Part shown: piece after piece, positions 1 to 5,589 of the stretch
Numbering within the stretch: the stretch's first letter is position 1
Layout: each line of letters opens with the position of its first letter
Made by a program: the position numbers and the translations under genes
The notes under the pieces: model-generated
Database searches by the model: none
Seen by the model: only the letters and a program-made list of their open reading frames with translations
Told to the model about the DNA's origin: nothing
Source: RGIG7213 sp045652135
GTDB taxonomy: Bacteria; Bacillota; Clostridia; Oscillospirales; CAG-272
Assembly: GCA_045652135.1 (NCBI GenBank)
Contig: JAZRTS010000186.1
Coordinates: 1 to 8,060, forward strand
Direction: 5' to 3'
Length of the DNA: 8,060 nt

Positions 1-990
1 AAAGAGGGAAGACGTGCAAGCGTAACCTTTGATATCGATTACTATCTCAATCAGAATCCTGACCTTAAAACGGCATTCGGTACTGACCGTCAGGCAGCAA
101 TGGAGCACTTTTTGCATATGGGATATAATGAGGTAAGAGCAGTTGCTCCCTATGAGGACATAGGTGACGGATTTATAGCATCCATTGATATGGTATCGGC
201 AAATCTATCACTCGGACTTTCGGGAACGAATGTTGTAACCGTAGATGCCTCCAATAAATCAAGAGCATGGCGCTTCAAGCGTAATTCGGACGGAAGCTAT
301 ACTATCACGAATACGGACACAAATGCGGTTCTTGACATCTACGCAGGCTCCAATCAATCGGGAGCAAATGTTAATGTGTATGATTCAAACGGAAGTGATG
401 CGCAAAAGTTCTTTATCCATAAAACTCTTGACGGATATTATGTGTTAAGACCTAAATGTTCGGCGTATGCAGTTGTTGATATTGCAGCAGGCTCAACAAA
501 GGCGGGCGCAAATGTACAGATATATGAATCAAACGGAACGACAGCGCAGAAATTCAAAATAACGACCTTGTTTACCGAGGCCGATATGAGCTTGTCGCTG
601 AAAGCAGGCTCGGGCTTGAAATTGTCAAAATCGAATTCAGAGAATTTTGTGCTTGGTATAAATCCCGGTACATCAGCATCAAGCGTGGCATCAAAGTTTG
701 AAGGTCCCTGCACGGTACACGATATGAGTGGAAACTCTAAAACAACGTCTGCTGTACGTACGGGCGATACGGTAAGAAAAATTATCAACGGAGTTGAGGC
801 GGTACGTGCAACGCTTATCGTTGTAGGTGATACGAACGGTGACGATATTATAAACGGCCGTGACATTATTATTGCTAAAAAGGCACTCCTTGAGATTGAT
901 TCGACGTGGTATCCGATGGCGGCGGACATAGACCTTGACGGAGTTCTTGAGCAAAGTGACATCGAAATGCTTGCAGATCTTATAAATTGA
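1..990 (+). CDS. Secreted ricin-type lectin / dockerin protein, 5' partial
   Basis: The frame is open from the first base, so the gene starts upstream; the ATG at 100 is internal. The visible 329 residues begin with a motif of the type F-D-x-x-Y-Y-L-x-x-N-P-D-L...H-F...G-x-x-E-x-R (about nt 28-147), which recurs in clostridial surface proteins. A ricin B-like beta-trefoil region follows (about nt 187-567), with two clear repeats ending in A-Q-K-F (near nt 400 and 547) and the G-A-N-V-x-[VI]-Y spacing of lectin subdomains. A linker/beta domain (about 570-825) leads to a C-terminal type I dockerin (about 826-985). Both calcium loops are intact: D-T-N-G-D-D-I-I-N-G-R-D and D-I-D-L-D-G-V-L-E-Q-S-D. 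The dockerin family binds cohesins, so an extracellular, possibly cellulosome-like, location is inferred. The catalytic part, if there is one, lies outside the window. Confidence 0.88.
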   Translation, partial: KEGRRASVTFDIDYYLNQNPDLKTAFGTDRQAAMEHFLHMGYNEVRAVAPYEDIGDGFIASIDMVSANLSLGLSGTNVVTVDASNKSRAWRFKRNSDGSYTITNTDTNAVLDIYAGSNQSGANVNVYDSNGSDAQKFFIHKTLDGYYVLRPKCSAYAVVDIAAGSTKAGANVQIYESNGTTAQKFKITTLFTEADMSLSLKAGSGLKLSKSNSENFVLGINPGTSASSVASKFEGPCTVHDMSGNSKTTSAVRTGDTVRKIINGVEAVRATLIVVGDTNGDDIINGRDIIIAKKALLEIDSTWYPMAADIDLDGVLEQSDIEMLADLIN

Positions 991-1004
991 TTCCTGTAAA
1001 AATG

Positions 1005-1044
1005 AAACAGAGACTCTTTGAAGAAAGATGTCTCTGTTTTTCTG
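1005..1044 (+). terminator. Rho-independent terminator of the dockerin gene
   Basis: AAACAGAGAC (1005-1014) pairs perfectly with GTCTCTGTTT (1030-1039), and TCTTT (1015-1019) extends the stem with AAAGA (1024-1028). A T-rich run follows (1037-1041). It starts 15 bases after the TGA stop at 988-990. Confidence 0.9.
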
Positions 1045-1047
1045 TGT

Positions 1048-1093
1048 AAAAAGGGCAGGCTCATTTAGGAATTGCTTCCTGAATGAGTTGCCC
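1048..1093 (-). terminator. Terminator of the minus-strand operon
   Basis: A long imperfect hairpin (1053-1093) has GGGCA/TGCCC at the base, CTCATT/AATGAG in the middle and AGGAA/TTCCT at the tip, with a TTGC loop. Read on the minus strand it is followed directly by TTTTT (1052-1048), and it lies 8 bases past the stop of the HD-domain gene. It also has a T-rich stretch on its plus-strand side (1096-1103), so it could act in both directions. Confidence 0.85.
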
Positions 1094-1101
1094 CATATTT
1101 T

Positions 1102-1668
1102 TTATTTACTTTCCTTTGCTATTTTTTCTTCAGAGTCCTTTTTGAGCTGTGCCCTTAAATTTTTAGTCCATTCAGACCATTGGCAGTTTTGCTCACCGTA
1201 GATAAGATTTTCTGTGTATTCAAGCGGTATCCACGTTGAAATATCCGCTTCGTTGTGCGATACAACAGCTTCCATATTGTCAAGAGCCTTGAAAAGCTTG
1301 GCTTCGTTTGTTTTCATCTCATTCATTTCTAAAAACAAAGCGGACAATTCTCCGGCTGTCTTTTCGGGAAGCATAGAAAGCAGGGAATTTATCGCATCTT
1401 CTTCCTTGCTTTCGTCATTTTCCGTTTTTAAAAATGACGGTATATCGCCTGTTATGGCTTCGCCGAAATCGTGTATAAGACACATTTTTATAAGCTTGTT
1501 TATGTCAAGCGTCGGATATTCATCTGCACAGAGCAATGCCATTACAGAAAGCCGCCACGAATGCTCCGCAACGCTTTCTTGCTTTCCGCTTGTTGTCCAC
1601 GAATGACGTGTGTTGCATTTCAGCTTTTCTATCTTGCCCAGAAAATCAATAAATTGTCTTGCTTCCAT
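1102..1668 (-). CDS. HD-domain phosphohydrolase, YfbR/HDDC2-like 5'-nucleotidase
   Basis: The product is 188 aa, the usual length for the HD_3/YfbR-HDDC2 family of metal-dependent 5'-(deoxy)nucleotidases that dephosphorylate nucleoside monophosphates in the cytoplasm. Visible metal and catalytic positions are H36 (in V-A-E-H-S), H66-D67 (L-I-H-D-F-G-E), E70, D75 (G-D-I-P) and D130 (A-L-D-N-M-E). R21 and W24 resemble the substrate-binding Arg/Trp pair of YfbR. No signal peptide or membrane segment is seen. The start is supported by GGAGG (1673-1677) just upstream of ATG. It is the last gene of the minus-strand unit, 23 bases after the signal peptidase gene and just before a terminator. Substrate specificity is inferred from the family; another HD nucleotidase activity cannot be excluded. 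Confidence 0.85.
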   Translation of the reverse strand: MEARQFIDFLGKIEKLKCNTRHSWTTSGKQESVAEHSWRLSVMALLCADEYPTLDINKLIKMCLIHDFGEAITGDIPSFLKTENDESKEEDAINSLLSMLPEKTAGELSALFLEMNEMKTNEAKLFKALDNMEAVVSHNEADISTWIPLEYTENLIYGEQNCQWSEWTKNLRAQLKKDSEEKIAKESK

Positions 1669-1691
1669 TTTTCCTCCGTATCAAACGGTAC

Positions 1692-2216
1692 TTAGTGCGT
1701 TTTTTTATTCTTTTTGTCTATAAGTGAAATGATATTGTCCGAGAAAAATACAAATGATATCATAATAATGCAGATGATGATGATTACATATGAGCCGGGC
1801 GGATATTTGATATATGTTATTGCGTCGCCGAGCTTCGGGATAACCAAGGACGGCACACCGACGATGGATTCCTGCGATATAAGTCCCGGATCGACTTCTT
1901 CTGAATGATCTCCCTTTGTGACAAATACGCGCTCGTTTGTTTCGGGGTGAAGTATCGTTTCGTGTATTCTGTGCGTAACAACGACATTATCCGAAAGTTT
2001 GAAGGTTATGACATCACCCGCAACAAGTGAATCGATGTCAGCATCCTTTACGTATATCAAAGAGCCTATCGGGTATTCATCCATCGAAGGATCAATAACG
2101 GCGTATAGCTTCAAGCCGAGTGCCATTATTGTAAATATGAGCAAAACAGATGCACAAATAACAGCGATAACAGCTATTCTCAAAACCTTTACGGCTGTTT
2201 TTAAAAAATTACACAT
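1692..2216 (-). CDS. SipW-like (ER/archaeal-type) signal peptidase I
   Basis: The product is 174 aa with an N-terminal membrane segment (about residues 11-35), an extracytoplasmic catalytic domain and a second hydrophobic C-terminal segment (about 142-160) followed by a Lys-rich tail. The nucleophile is S44 in D-P-S-M. The second catalytic position is H82 in V-V-T-H-R-I, rather than the Lys of ordinary bacterial type I signal peptidases, which places it in the SipW/ER-type Ser-His group. The G-D-H-S-E-E-V-D motif (D103, D109) carries the conserved acidic residues. It would cleave signal peptides on the outer face of the membrane. The ATG lies 5 bases after the stop of the upstream lipoprotein gene and has no visible Shine-Dalgarno site, so translational coupling is likely. 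No TasA-like substrate gene is in the window; in Bacillus SipW processes TasA, but the partner here is unknown. Confidence 0.9.
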   Translation of the reverse strand: MCNFLKTAVKVLRIAVIAVICASVLLIFTIMALGLKLYAVIDPSMDEYPIGSLIYVKDADIDSLVAGDVITFKLSDNVVVTHRIHETILHPETNERVFVTKGDHSEEVDPGLISQESIVGVPSLVIPKLGDAITYIKYPPGSYVIIIICIIMISFVFFSDNIISLIDKKNKKTH

Positions 2217-2221
2217 TATTT

Positions 2222-3139
2222 TCAGTCTGATATTTCAATCTGAAATCTTTTGTCAACGGGATGATCTTCAAATACAGCTCTGTAAGCGGCATCTTTGATC
2301 GTTGAAAGGGCGCTTCTCGAGATTCCCGAATTGAATGTAAGATCACGTATGTCATATTTGAAAATGGTGGAGAATATGGTGCAAGCGGCAAGCACACTTC
2401 CGTTTTTTGAAGGGTGCGAAAGGTCGGTATCATATATCTCTATATCGGAATTTTCAAATACATCTTTGAATGCAACACCGACAAGTGCAACATCTGCACC
2501 GAGTGATTTTGCAATGGCTGTGTAAGCCGCACGGTTTTTCATTTCCATTGTCGCTGTATCTCCGCCGTGAGTGGGAAGAAGGTGATAACCTGTCTTATAT
2601 CCCCATGTTTCATAGAAAACTATTTGCGCATCGGTGTATCTTTCTATTTTTCTCACTAAAGCACGTGCGCCGTCGAAGAAGCTGCTTGGGTTGTGTGCGG
2701 GGTTTCCGCTTTGCTCCTGCAAAACAATAAAGTCATATTTGTTGGCGGATAATTTGTCCTTTACTATGTTGCCGTATTCATCTGTAGAGCTTGCAAACTG
2801 AAACAGATAATATCCACCCCTTGTAACGCTGTCAACTTTTACATTGTAACCTGCGGCATCGCATATTGATTTGAAGATAACCTCAGGCATATCGTTGCAG
2901 TATGTGTAGCTGTTGCCGATGAAAAGCACGGAATATTCCTTGTCATTCGGTAAAGAAGTGTCGGCGGCTTCCGTTTCGATAGCTTCCGTTTCCTCAGTTT
3001 TTTCGGATTCTGCGGCTTGCGTCTGTGTTTCCTGCTCTGATGTGTCGGTGCCTGTGCCGTCAGATGATGTACAGCCCGATACGCACGAAAGAATAAGGGC
3101 GGATGATGTTAAAAGCAAAAACAATTTTTTTAAATTCAT
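2222..3139 (-). CDS. DUF4886/SGNH-hydrolase-like lipoprotein
   Basis: The product is 305 aa. The N terminus is a lipoprotein signal peptide: M-N-L-K-K, a hydrophobic run, then a V-S-G-C lipobox with C23 as the lipidated residue. An acidic Ser/Thr/Glu-rich linker (about 24-67) would carry the enzyme away from the membrane. The folded part resembles DUF4886, an SGNH-hydrolase relative. Block I is F-I-G-N-S-Y-T with S77 as likely nucleophile, a Gly pair sits at 108-109, and the C-terminal catalytic pair is D239-x-x-H242 in D-L-S-H-P-S. Family members are thought to be esterase-like, possibly on carbohydrates; the substrate is unknown. I chose ATG at 3139 because it is preceded by AAAGGA at good spacing and begins directly with the signal peptide; the in-frame ATG at 3178 has no ribosome site and would add 13 residues. 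It is 55 bases after the nucleotidase gene and nearly abuts the signal peptidase gene. Confidence 0.85.
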   Translation of the reverse strand: MNLKKLFLLLTSSALILSCVSGCTSSDGTGTDTSEQETQTQAAESEKTEETEAIETEAADTSLPNDKEYSVLFIGNSYTYCNDMPEVIFKSICDAAGYNVKVDSVTRGGYYLFQFASSTDEYGNIVKDKLSANKYDFIVLQEQSGNPAHNPSSFFDGARALVRKIERYTDAQIVFYETWGYKTGYHLLPTHGGDTATMEMKNRAAYTAIAKSLGADVALVGVAFKDVFENSDIEIYDTDLSHPSKNGSVLAACTIFSTIFKYDIRDLTFNSGISRSALSTIKDAAYRAVFEDHPVDKRFQIEISD

Positions 3140-3166
3140 TTTATACGTTCCTTTTTGTAGGTATAT

Positions 3167-3184
3167 TTTACCATTCAAGGTAAA
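3167..3184 (-). other. Small intergenic hairpin
   Basis: TTTACC (3167-3172) and GGTAAA (3179-3184) form a 6-bp stem with a 6-base loop between the nucleotidase and lipoprotein genes. No T-run follows on the minus strand, so it is more likely a processing or mRNA-stability element, or chance, than a terminator. Confidence 0.3.
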
Positions 3185-3194
3185 TGGAAAAGAT

Positions 3195-4661
3195 TTATTT
3201 TTCTGTTATCCATCTTGCATCTGTGGGTATCTCGATATATTCCGTTTCTGTCAGATATTCGTCTACAATATCGCTGTCCTTTGTCGCAATAAGACGGAAC
3301 GGACGGACAGAAGTGATGTCTTCTTTGGTGAGTCCCAGACATTTTACAATGTTTTTCATATGAAATCCTTGAATTCCTACGTTGAAGATCGAATCGTCGT
3401 CTATCGGTTCACCGTTGAATTTTATAGATTTGACGGTCTTTTCCGATGCTGAAACTACTACCTCCATGCCTTTGGAAAATTGATAAAATTCCGTGTGTAC
3501 TCCGCCGAATACTTCGGGGCGGAATATGTGGTGTATCATTTTCTTTATATGACATCCTTTGATAGTGATACGGTAAAGCTCATCCCCGAAAGGGTACATT
3601 TCAAGCAGATCACCGTATTCAACGATAGGGCCGAATGTTTCATTTCGTAAGCTTCCCGATGCGATTATCGCAAGATCAAGACCGAAATAGTCACGTATAA
3701 CATCACAGAACAGCTTTCCGACCTCTGTTTCACAGTCGCGTCTCGGATGCGTTATCTGCCTTTCAAGTCTTGTTAAATATCTGCTGTATTTTTGATCCGT
3801 TACGTGTTTGTATTTTTGTATAACGCGTTCAAGCGATGTGTCTCTCGGACAGTTGTTTTCGGAAATGTCTATCAGATTCCATTCATAGCTTTGCATTCTG
3901 TGAGTGTCGGTGTCGATAATAATATCAAATCTTCCAAGCTTGTTAGCACCTGTCGCCGCTTGAACGATCGGTATTCCGTTTACAATGTACGGCTCATAAA
4001 GTGTCGTGTGGCTGTGACCGCCGATGATTATATCAACATTGCTGTCAATATCGAGCATTTTTGCCAGCTTCTTGTCTTCTTCAAAACCTAAATGTGTCAA
4101 AAGTACAGTCAGATCAAATTCGGTGTTTCTGTATCTGTTGCAAATTTTGTTTATTTCTTTTGCCGCATTGTGTACATCAACGTAATTTTTAACGGGAGTT
4201 CCATCCTCGTCCATCTTCAGAATATCACGTGTGACAACACCGATGAAAAGTATCTTCATTCCGTCTATTTTCTTTACGAAATGAGAACGGAATAAATGCG
4301 CACGTGTATTTTTTACGTAGATATTTGCGCTTATTATCGGAAAACGGGCGCATTTTTCTATGAAAAGTAAATGCGGAACGCCGTAGTCAAATTCGTGATT
4401 GCCCACACAAGCAATGTCAGGAGACAGCATGTTCATTATTTCTATTGTAGAAAGTCCCTTGTATTCGCTGTCTATTACAGAGCCACGGAGCATATCACCC
4501 GCAACAGCGTAAATTACATTATTTTCTTTTTGTCTTGTTTCGTTTATATATCCCGAGAGAAATGATATTCCCCCTATTACCTTGTCGTCAACAACTTCGC
4601 ACATAAAATCACTGTGCAGATCGTTTGAGTGAAGCAAAGTAAGTTTTTTAAGATTGCTCAT
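3195..4661 (-). CDS. 5'-nucleotidase / cyclic-nucleotide phosphodiesterase family protein (UshA/YunD-like)
   Basis: The product is 488 aa with the two-domain layout of the 5'-nucleotidase family. The N-terminal calcineurin-type metallophosphoesterase shows all metal motifs: N-D-L-H (D14, H16), A-G-D (D56), G-N-H-E (N88, H89), L-T-H (H190) and G-G-H-S-H (H216, H218). The C-terminal substrate-binding domain (about 335-480) holds A-S-G-S-L-R-N and Y-P-F-G-D-E-L. Such enzymes hydrolyse nucleoside 5'-monophosphates, nucleotide sugars or 2',3'-cyclic nucleotides. No signal peptide is seen, so like Bacillus YunD it is probably cytoplasmic, unlike periplasmic UshA. ATG at 4661 is supported by AAGGTGG just upstream. 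The longer reading from a TTG at 4754 is rejected because that TTG is part of the -35 box. It is the first gene of the minus-strand operon. Confidence 0.88.
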   Translation of the reverse strand: MSNLKKLTLLHSNDLHSDFMCEVVDDKVIGGISFLSGYINETRQKENNVIYAVAGDMLRGSVIDSEYKGLSTIEIMNMLSPDIACVGNHEFDYGVPHLLFIEKCARFPIISANIYVKNTRAHLFRSHFVKKIDGMKILFIGVVTRDILKMDEDGTPVKNYVDVHNAAKEINKICNRYRNTEFDLTVLLTHLGFEEDKKLAKMLDIDSNVDIIIGGHSHTTLYEPYIVNGIPIVQAATGANKLGRFDIIIDTDTHRMQSYEWNLIDISENNCPRDTSLERVIQKYKHVTDQKYSRYLTRLERQITHPRRDCETEVGKLFCDVIRDYFGLDLAIIASGSLRNETFGPIVEYGDLLEMYPFGDELYRITIKGCHIKKMIHHIFRPEVFGGVHTEFYQFSKGMEVVVSASEKTVKSIKFNGEPIDDDSIFNVGIQGFHMKNIVKCLGLTKEDITSVRPFRLIATKDSDIVDEYLTETEYIEIPTDARWITEK

Positions 4662-4688
4662 ATACCACCTTATAAAGATAAAAACTGC

Positions 4689-4713
4689 GTACAGCACGAA
4701 AAATGCACTGTAC
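4689..4713 (-). other. 5'-UTR stem-loop of the nucleotidase operon
   Basis: GTACAG and CTGTAC form a perfect 6-bp stem, extended inward by two G-T wobbles and one C-G pair, with an ATTTTTC loop. It begins about 6 bases after the predicted transcription start and ends 27 bases before the start codon. That position suggests a 5' mRNA stabiliser or weak control element. No known riboswitch class is recognised. Confidence 0.4.
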
Positions 4714-4725
4714 CCGGTTCTTATA

Positions 4726-4754
4726 AGTTTATCATAAATTGCGGTATCTGTCAA
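4726..4754 (-). promoter_or_regulatory. Sigma-A promoter of the nucleotidase operon
   Basis: On the minus strand TTGACA (4754-4749) is followed by exactly 17 bases and TAAACT (4731-4726). Transcription should start near 4719, giving a leader of about 58 bases. The match to consensus is the strongest in the window. Confidence 0.88.
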
Positions 4755-4844
4755 TAATTATTTTATTTTTCCTCATATGCGGTACGTTGATAACTCATTT
4801 TGAAAATATTTTTCTGTAATATCAAAAATAATCCGAAATAATAC

Positions 4845-4873
4845 TTGATTTTTTCATCAATGTATGATATACT
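4845..4873 (+). promoter_or_regulatory. Sigma-A promoter with extended -10, reading toward tRNA-Ser
   Basis: TTGATT (4845-4850), a 17-base spacer and TATACT (4868-4873) with TG one base upstream (4865-4866) form a good extended -10 promoter. It points at the repeat array and tRNA-Ser. About 90 bp separate it from the divergent promoter at 4726-4754, and I see nothing else definite in that AT-rich stretch. I find no better tRNA promoter further downstream. Confidence 0.75.
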
Positions 4874-4942
4874 GCTAAAGTCGGTTGAGAAAATACAATT
4901 TTTCGTTCAAGCGAAATGTAACGAAGTGCTCTTTTGACCGGT

Positions 4943-5119
4943 TCGAAAGGTAGCCACCTCGTCACTTGAAGAAACGCAAAACCTTGCGTATTCTCGGTTT
5001 TCTCGGCGCAAGTGCTTGCACTTGGCGCCTGAATGCATTCATTTTTCTTGAATTTTGAGTGAACGCATTTTACCTTCGGCCTTGCAAAAGCCGTGCAAAA
5101 TTCAAACACAATCAAATAC
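4943..5119 (+). repeat. Repeat unit A (structured, next to tRNA-Ser sequence)
   Basis: The unit opens with TCGAAAGGTAGCC (4943-4955), also found at 5263-5275. A variable part holds hairpins: ACGCAA/TTGCGT (4974-4989) and GGCGC-AAGTGC/GCACTT-GCGCC (5005-5029, one bulge), plus the 12-bp palindrome TGAATGCATTCA (5030-5041). It ends in a conserved core, 5038-5111, that matches 5335-5408 at 72 of 74 positions. The core holds a 10-bp inverted repeat, TTGAATTTTG (5048-5057) and CAAAATTCAA (5096-5105), around a small CGGC/GCCG hairpin (5077-5093). A tRNA-Ser-like 5' end follows directly at the same 297-bp offset as in unit B. No coding signal is convincing. The function is unknown. Confidence 0.8.
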
Positions 5120-5268
5120 GGAGAGATATCGAAGTGGGGACGTTGCCGAGCGCTGCCGGTGGCAGATGAAGCGAGGCATAAGGGAGTGGCAGCGGTCAAA
5201 ATTTGGCGAAGCGATGAGCGAAGAAAATTTCGGACACGCTAGCAGGACATAACGGGGCTGACTCGAAA
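5120..5268 (+). pseudogene. Broken tRNA-Ser copy (5' half, split by an insert)
   Basis: Positions 5120-5137 begin GGAGAGATATCGAAG and match tRNA-Ser bases 5417-5434 with three differences, at an offset of 297. After an unrelated 110-base stretch, 5248-5268 is identical over 21 bases to 5436-5456 of the intact tRNA, covering D-loop through anticodon loop including CGA. The 3' half (variable arm, T arm, acceptor strand) is absent and replaced by repeat unit B. It therefore cannot fold into a tRNA. Confidence 0.75.
5138..5247 (+). other. GC-rich insert inside the broken tRNA-Ser D-loop
   Basis: About 110 bases separate the two tRNA-Ser fragments. They contain a tight hairpin, CTGCC-GGT-GGCAG (5153-5165), a wider inverted pair CGCTGCC/GGCAGCG (5151-5157, 5188-5194), and AAAATTT twice (5198-5204, 5224-5230) around GCGAAGCGATGAGCGAAG. 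GGAC occurs at both edges (5138-5141, 5245-5248), a possible but weak target duplication. The left part, TTGCCGAGC (5143-5151), resembles the TAGCCGAGC that opens unit B, so it may be a divergent relative of the repeat. No open frame or known family is recognised. Confidence 0.55.
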
Positions 5269-5416
5269 GGTAGCCGAGCTTATCACTCTGCAACTTGCGA
5301 AAGCTCTCGTTTTCTCGCAATATCTCCCAAATGCTTCATTTTTCTTGAATTTTGAGTGAACGCATTTTACCATCGGCCTTGCAAAAGCCGTGCAAAATTC
5401 AAAAACAACTTTATAT
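5263..5416 (+). repeat. Repeat unit B (structured, next to tRNA-Ser)
   Basis: This is the second copy of unit A. It shares TCGAAAGGTAGCC (5263-5275), has a shorter variable part with the hairpin TTGCGA/TCGCAA (5295-5300, 5315-5320), and carries the conserved core 5335-5408. The core's inverted repeat arms are at 5345-5354 and 5393-5402. The variable part is about 23 bases shorter than in A, and A's 12-bp palindrome is missing. The copy runs directly into the intact tRNA-Ser. The near identity of the cores beside diverged flanks suggests that the core is under selection or was recently homogenised. Confidence 0.8.
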
Positions 5417-5505
5417 GCAGAGGTATCGAAGCGGTCATAACGGGGCTGACTCGAAATCAGTTTGCTGGAAACAGCACGAGGGTTCGAATCCCTCCCTCTG
5501 CGCCA
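5417..5505 (+). tRNA. tRNA-Ser(CGA)
   Basis: The cloverleaf is complete. The acceptor stem is GCAGAGG (5417-5423) with CCTCTGC (5495-5501), the discriminator is G5502 and CCA is encoded (5503-5505). The anticodon stem GCTGA/TCAGT encloses the loop CTCGAAA with anticodon CGA, which reads UCG serine codons. The long variable arm TGCTG-GAAA-CAGCA is typical of class II tRNA-Ser. The T arm is GAGGG-TTCGAAT-CCCTC. As transcribed from the (+) promoter near 4845 it would need 5' processing of a leader of more than 500 bases. It is also a plausible integration target for the neighbouring tyrosine recombinase, but no duplicated tRNA 3' end occurs in the window. Confidence 0.95.
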
Positions 5506-5508
5506 AAT

Positions 5509-5565
5509 GCGGTTCAGGACCGCGAAAAGAAGCCGCAGGACATAGGTGTTCTGCGGCTTTATTTT
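5509..5565 (+). terminator. Terminator downstream of tRNA-Ser
   Basis: A small hairpin, GCGGT-TCAGG-ACCGC (5509-5523), precedes a strong one. In the latter AAGCCGCAGGAC (5530-5541) pairs with 5548-5559, with one G-T pair, and TTTATTTT follows. It ends the tRNA transcript only a few bases before the next gene. Confidence 0.88.
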
Positions 5566-5589
5566 AATTAAATGTTGGGGTTTTACTTT

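Noticed and set aside
3140..3178. Earlier ATG at 3178 for the lipoprotein gene
   Set aside because: It has no ribosome site and would put 13 residues before a standard lipoprotein signal peptide.
4662..4754. N-terminal extension of the nucleotidase from TTG at 4754, with a hydrophobic stretch resembling a membrane anchor
   Set aside because: The TTG is the -35 box of a near-consensus promoter and the predicted RNA start is downstream of it; the ATG at 4661 has a good ribosome site.
4880..5416. T-box leader or other known riboswitch
   Set aside because: I find no T-box consensus, specifier loop or antiterminator before an aminoacyl-tRNA synthetase or amino-acid gene.
5263..5416. Group I intron in the tRNA anticodon loop
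   Set aside because: The tRNA 3' half does not follow. A complete tRNA follows instead, the unit is about 150 bases, and no intron core elements are recognised.
4943..5434. CRISPR array
   Set aside because: There are only two copies of a long unit, with no short regular repeats or spacers and no cas genes.
5352..5571. Plus-strand open frames spanning the tRNA-Ser
   Set aside because: They overlap the full cloverleaf and the terminator; the RNA gene explains the sequence.
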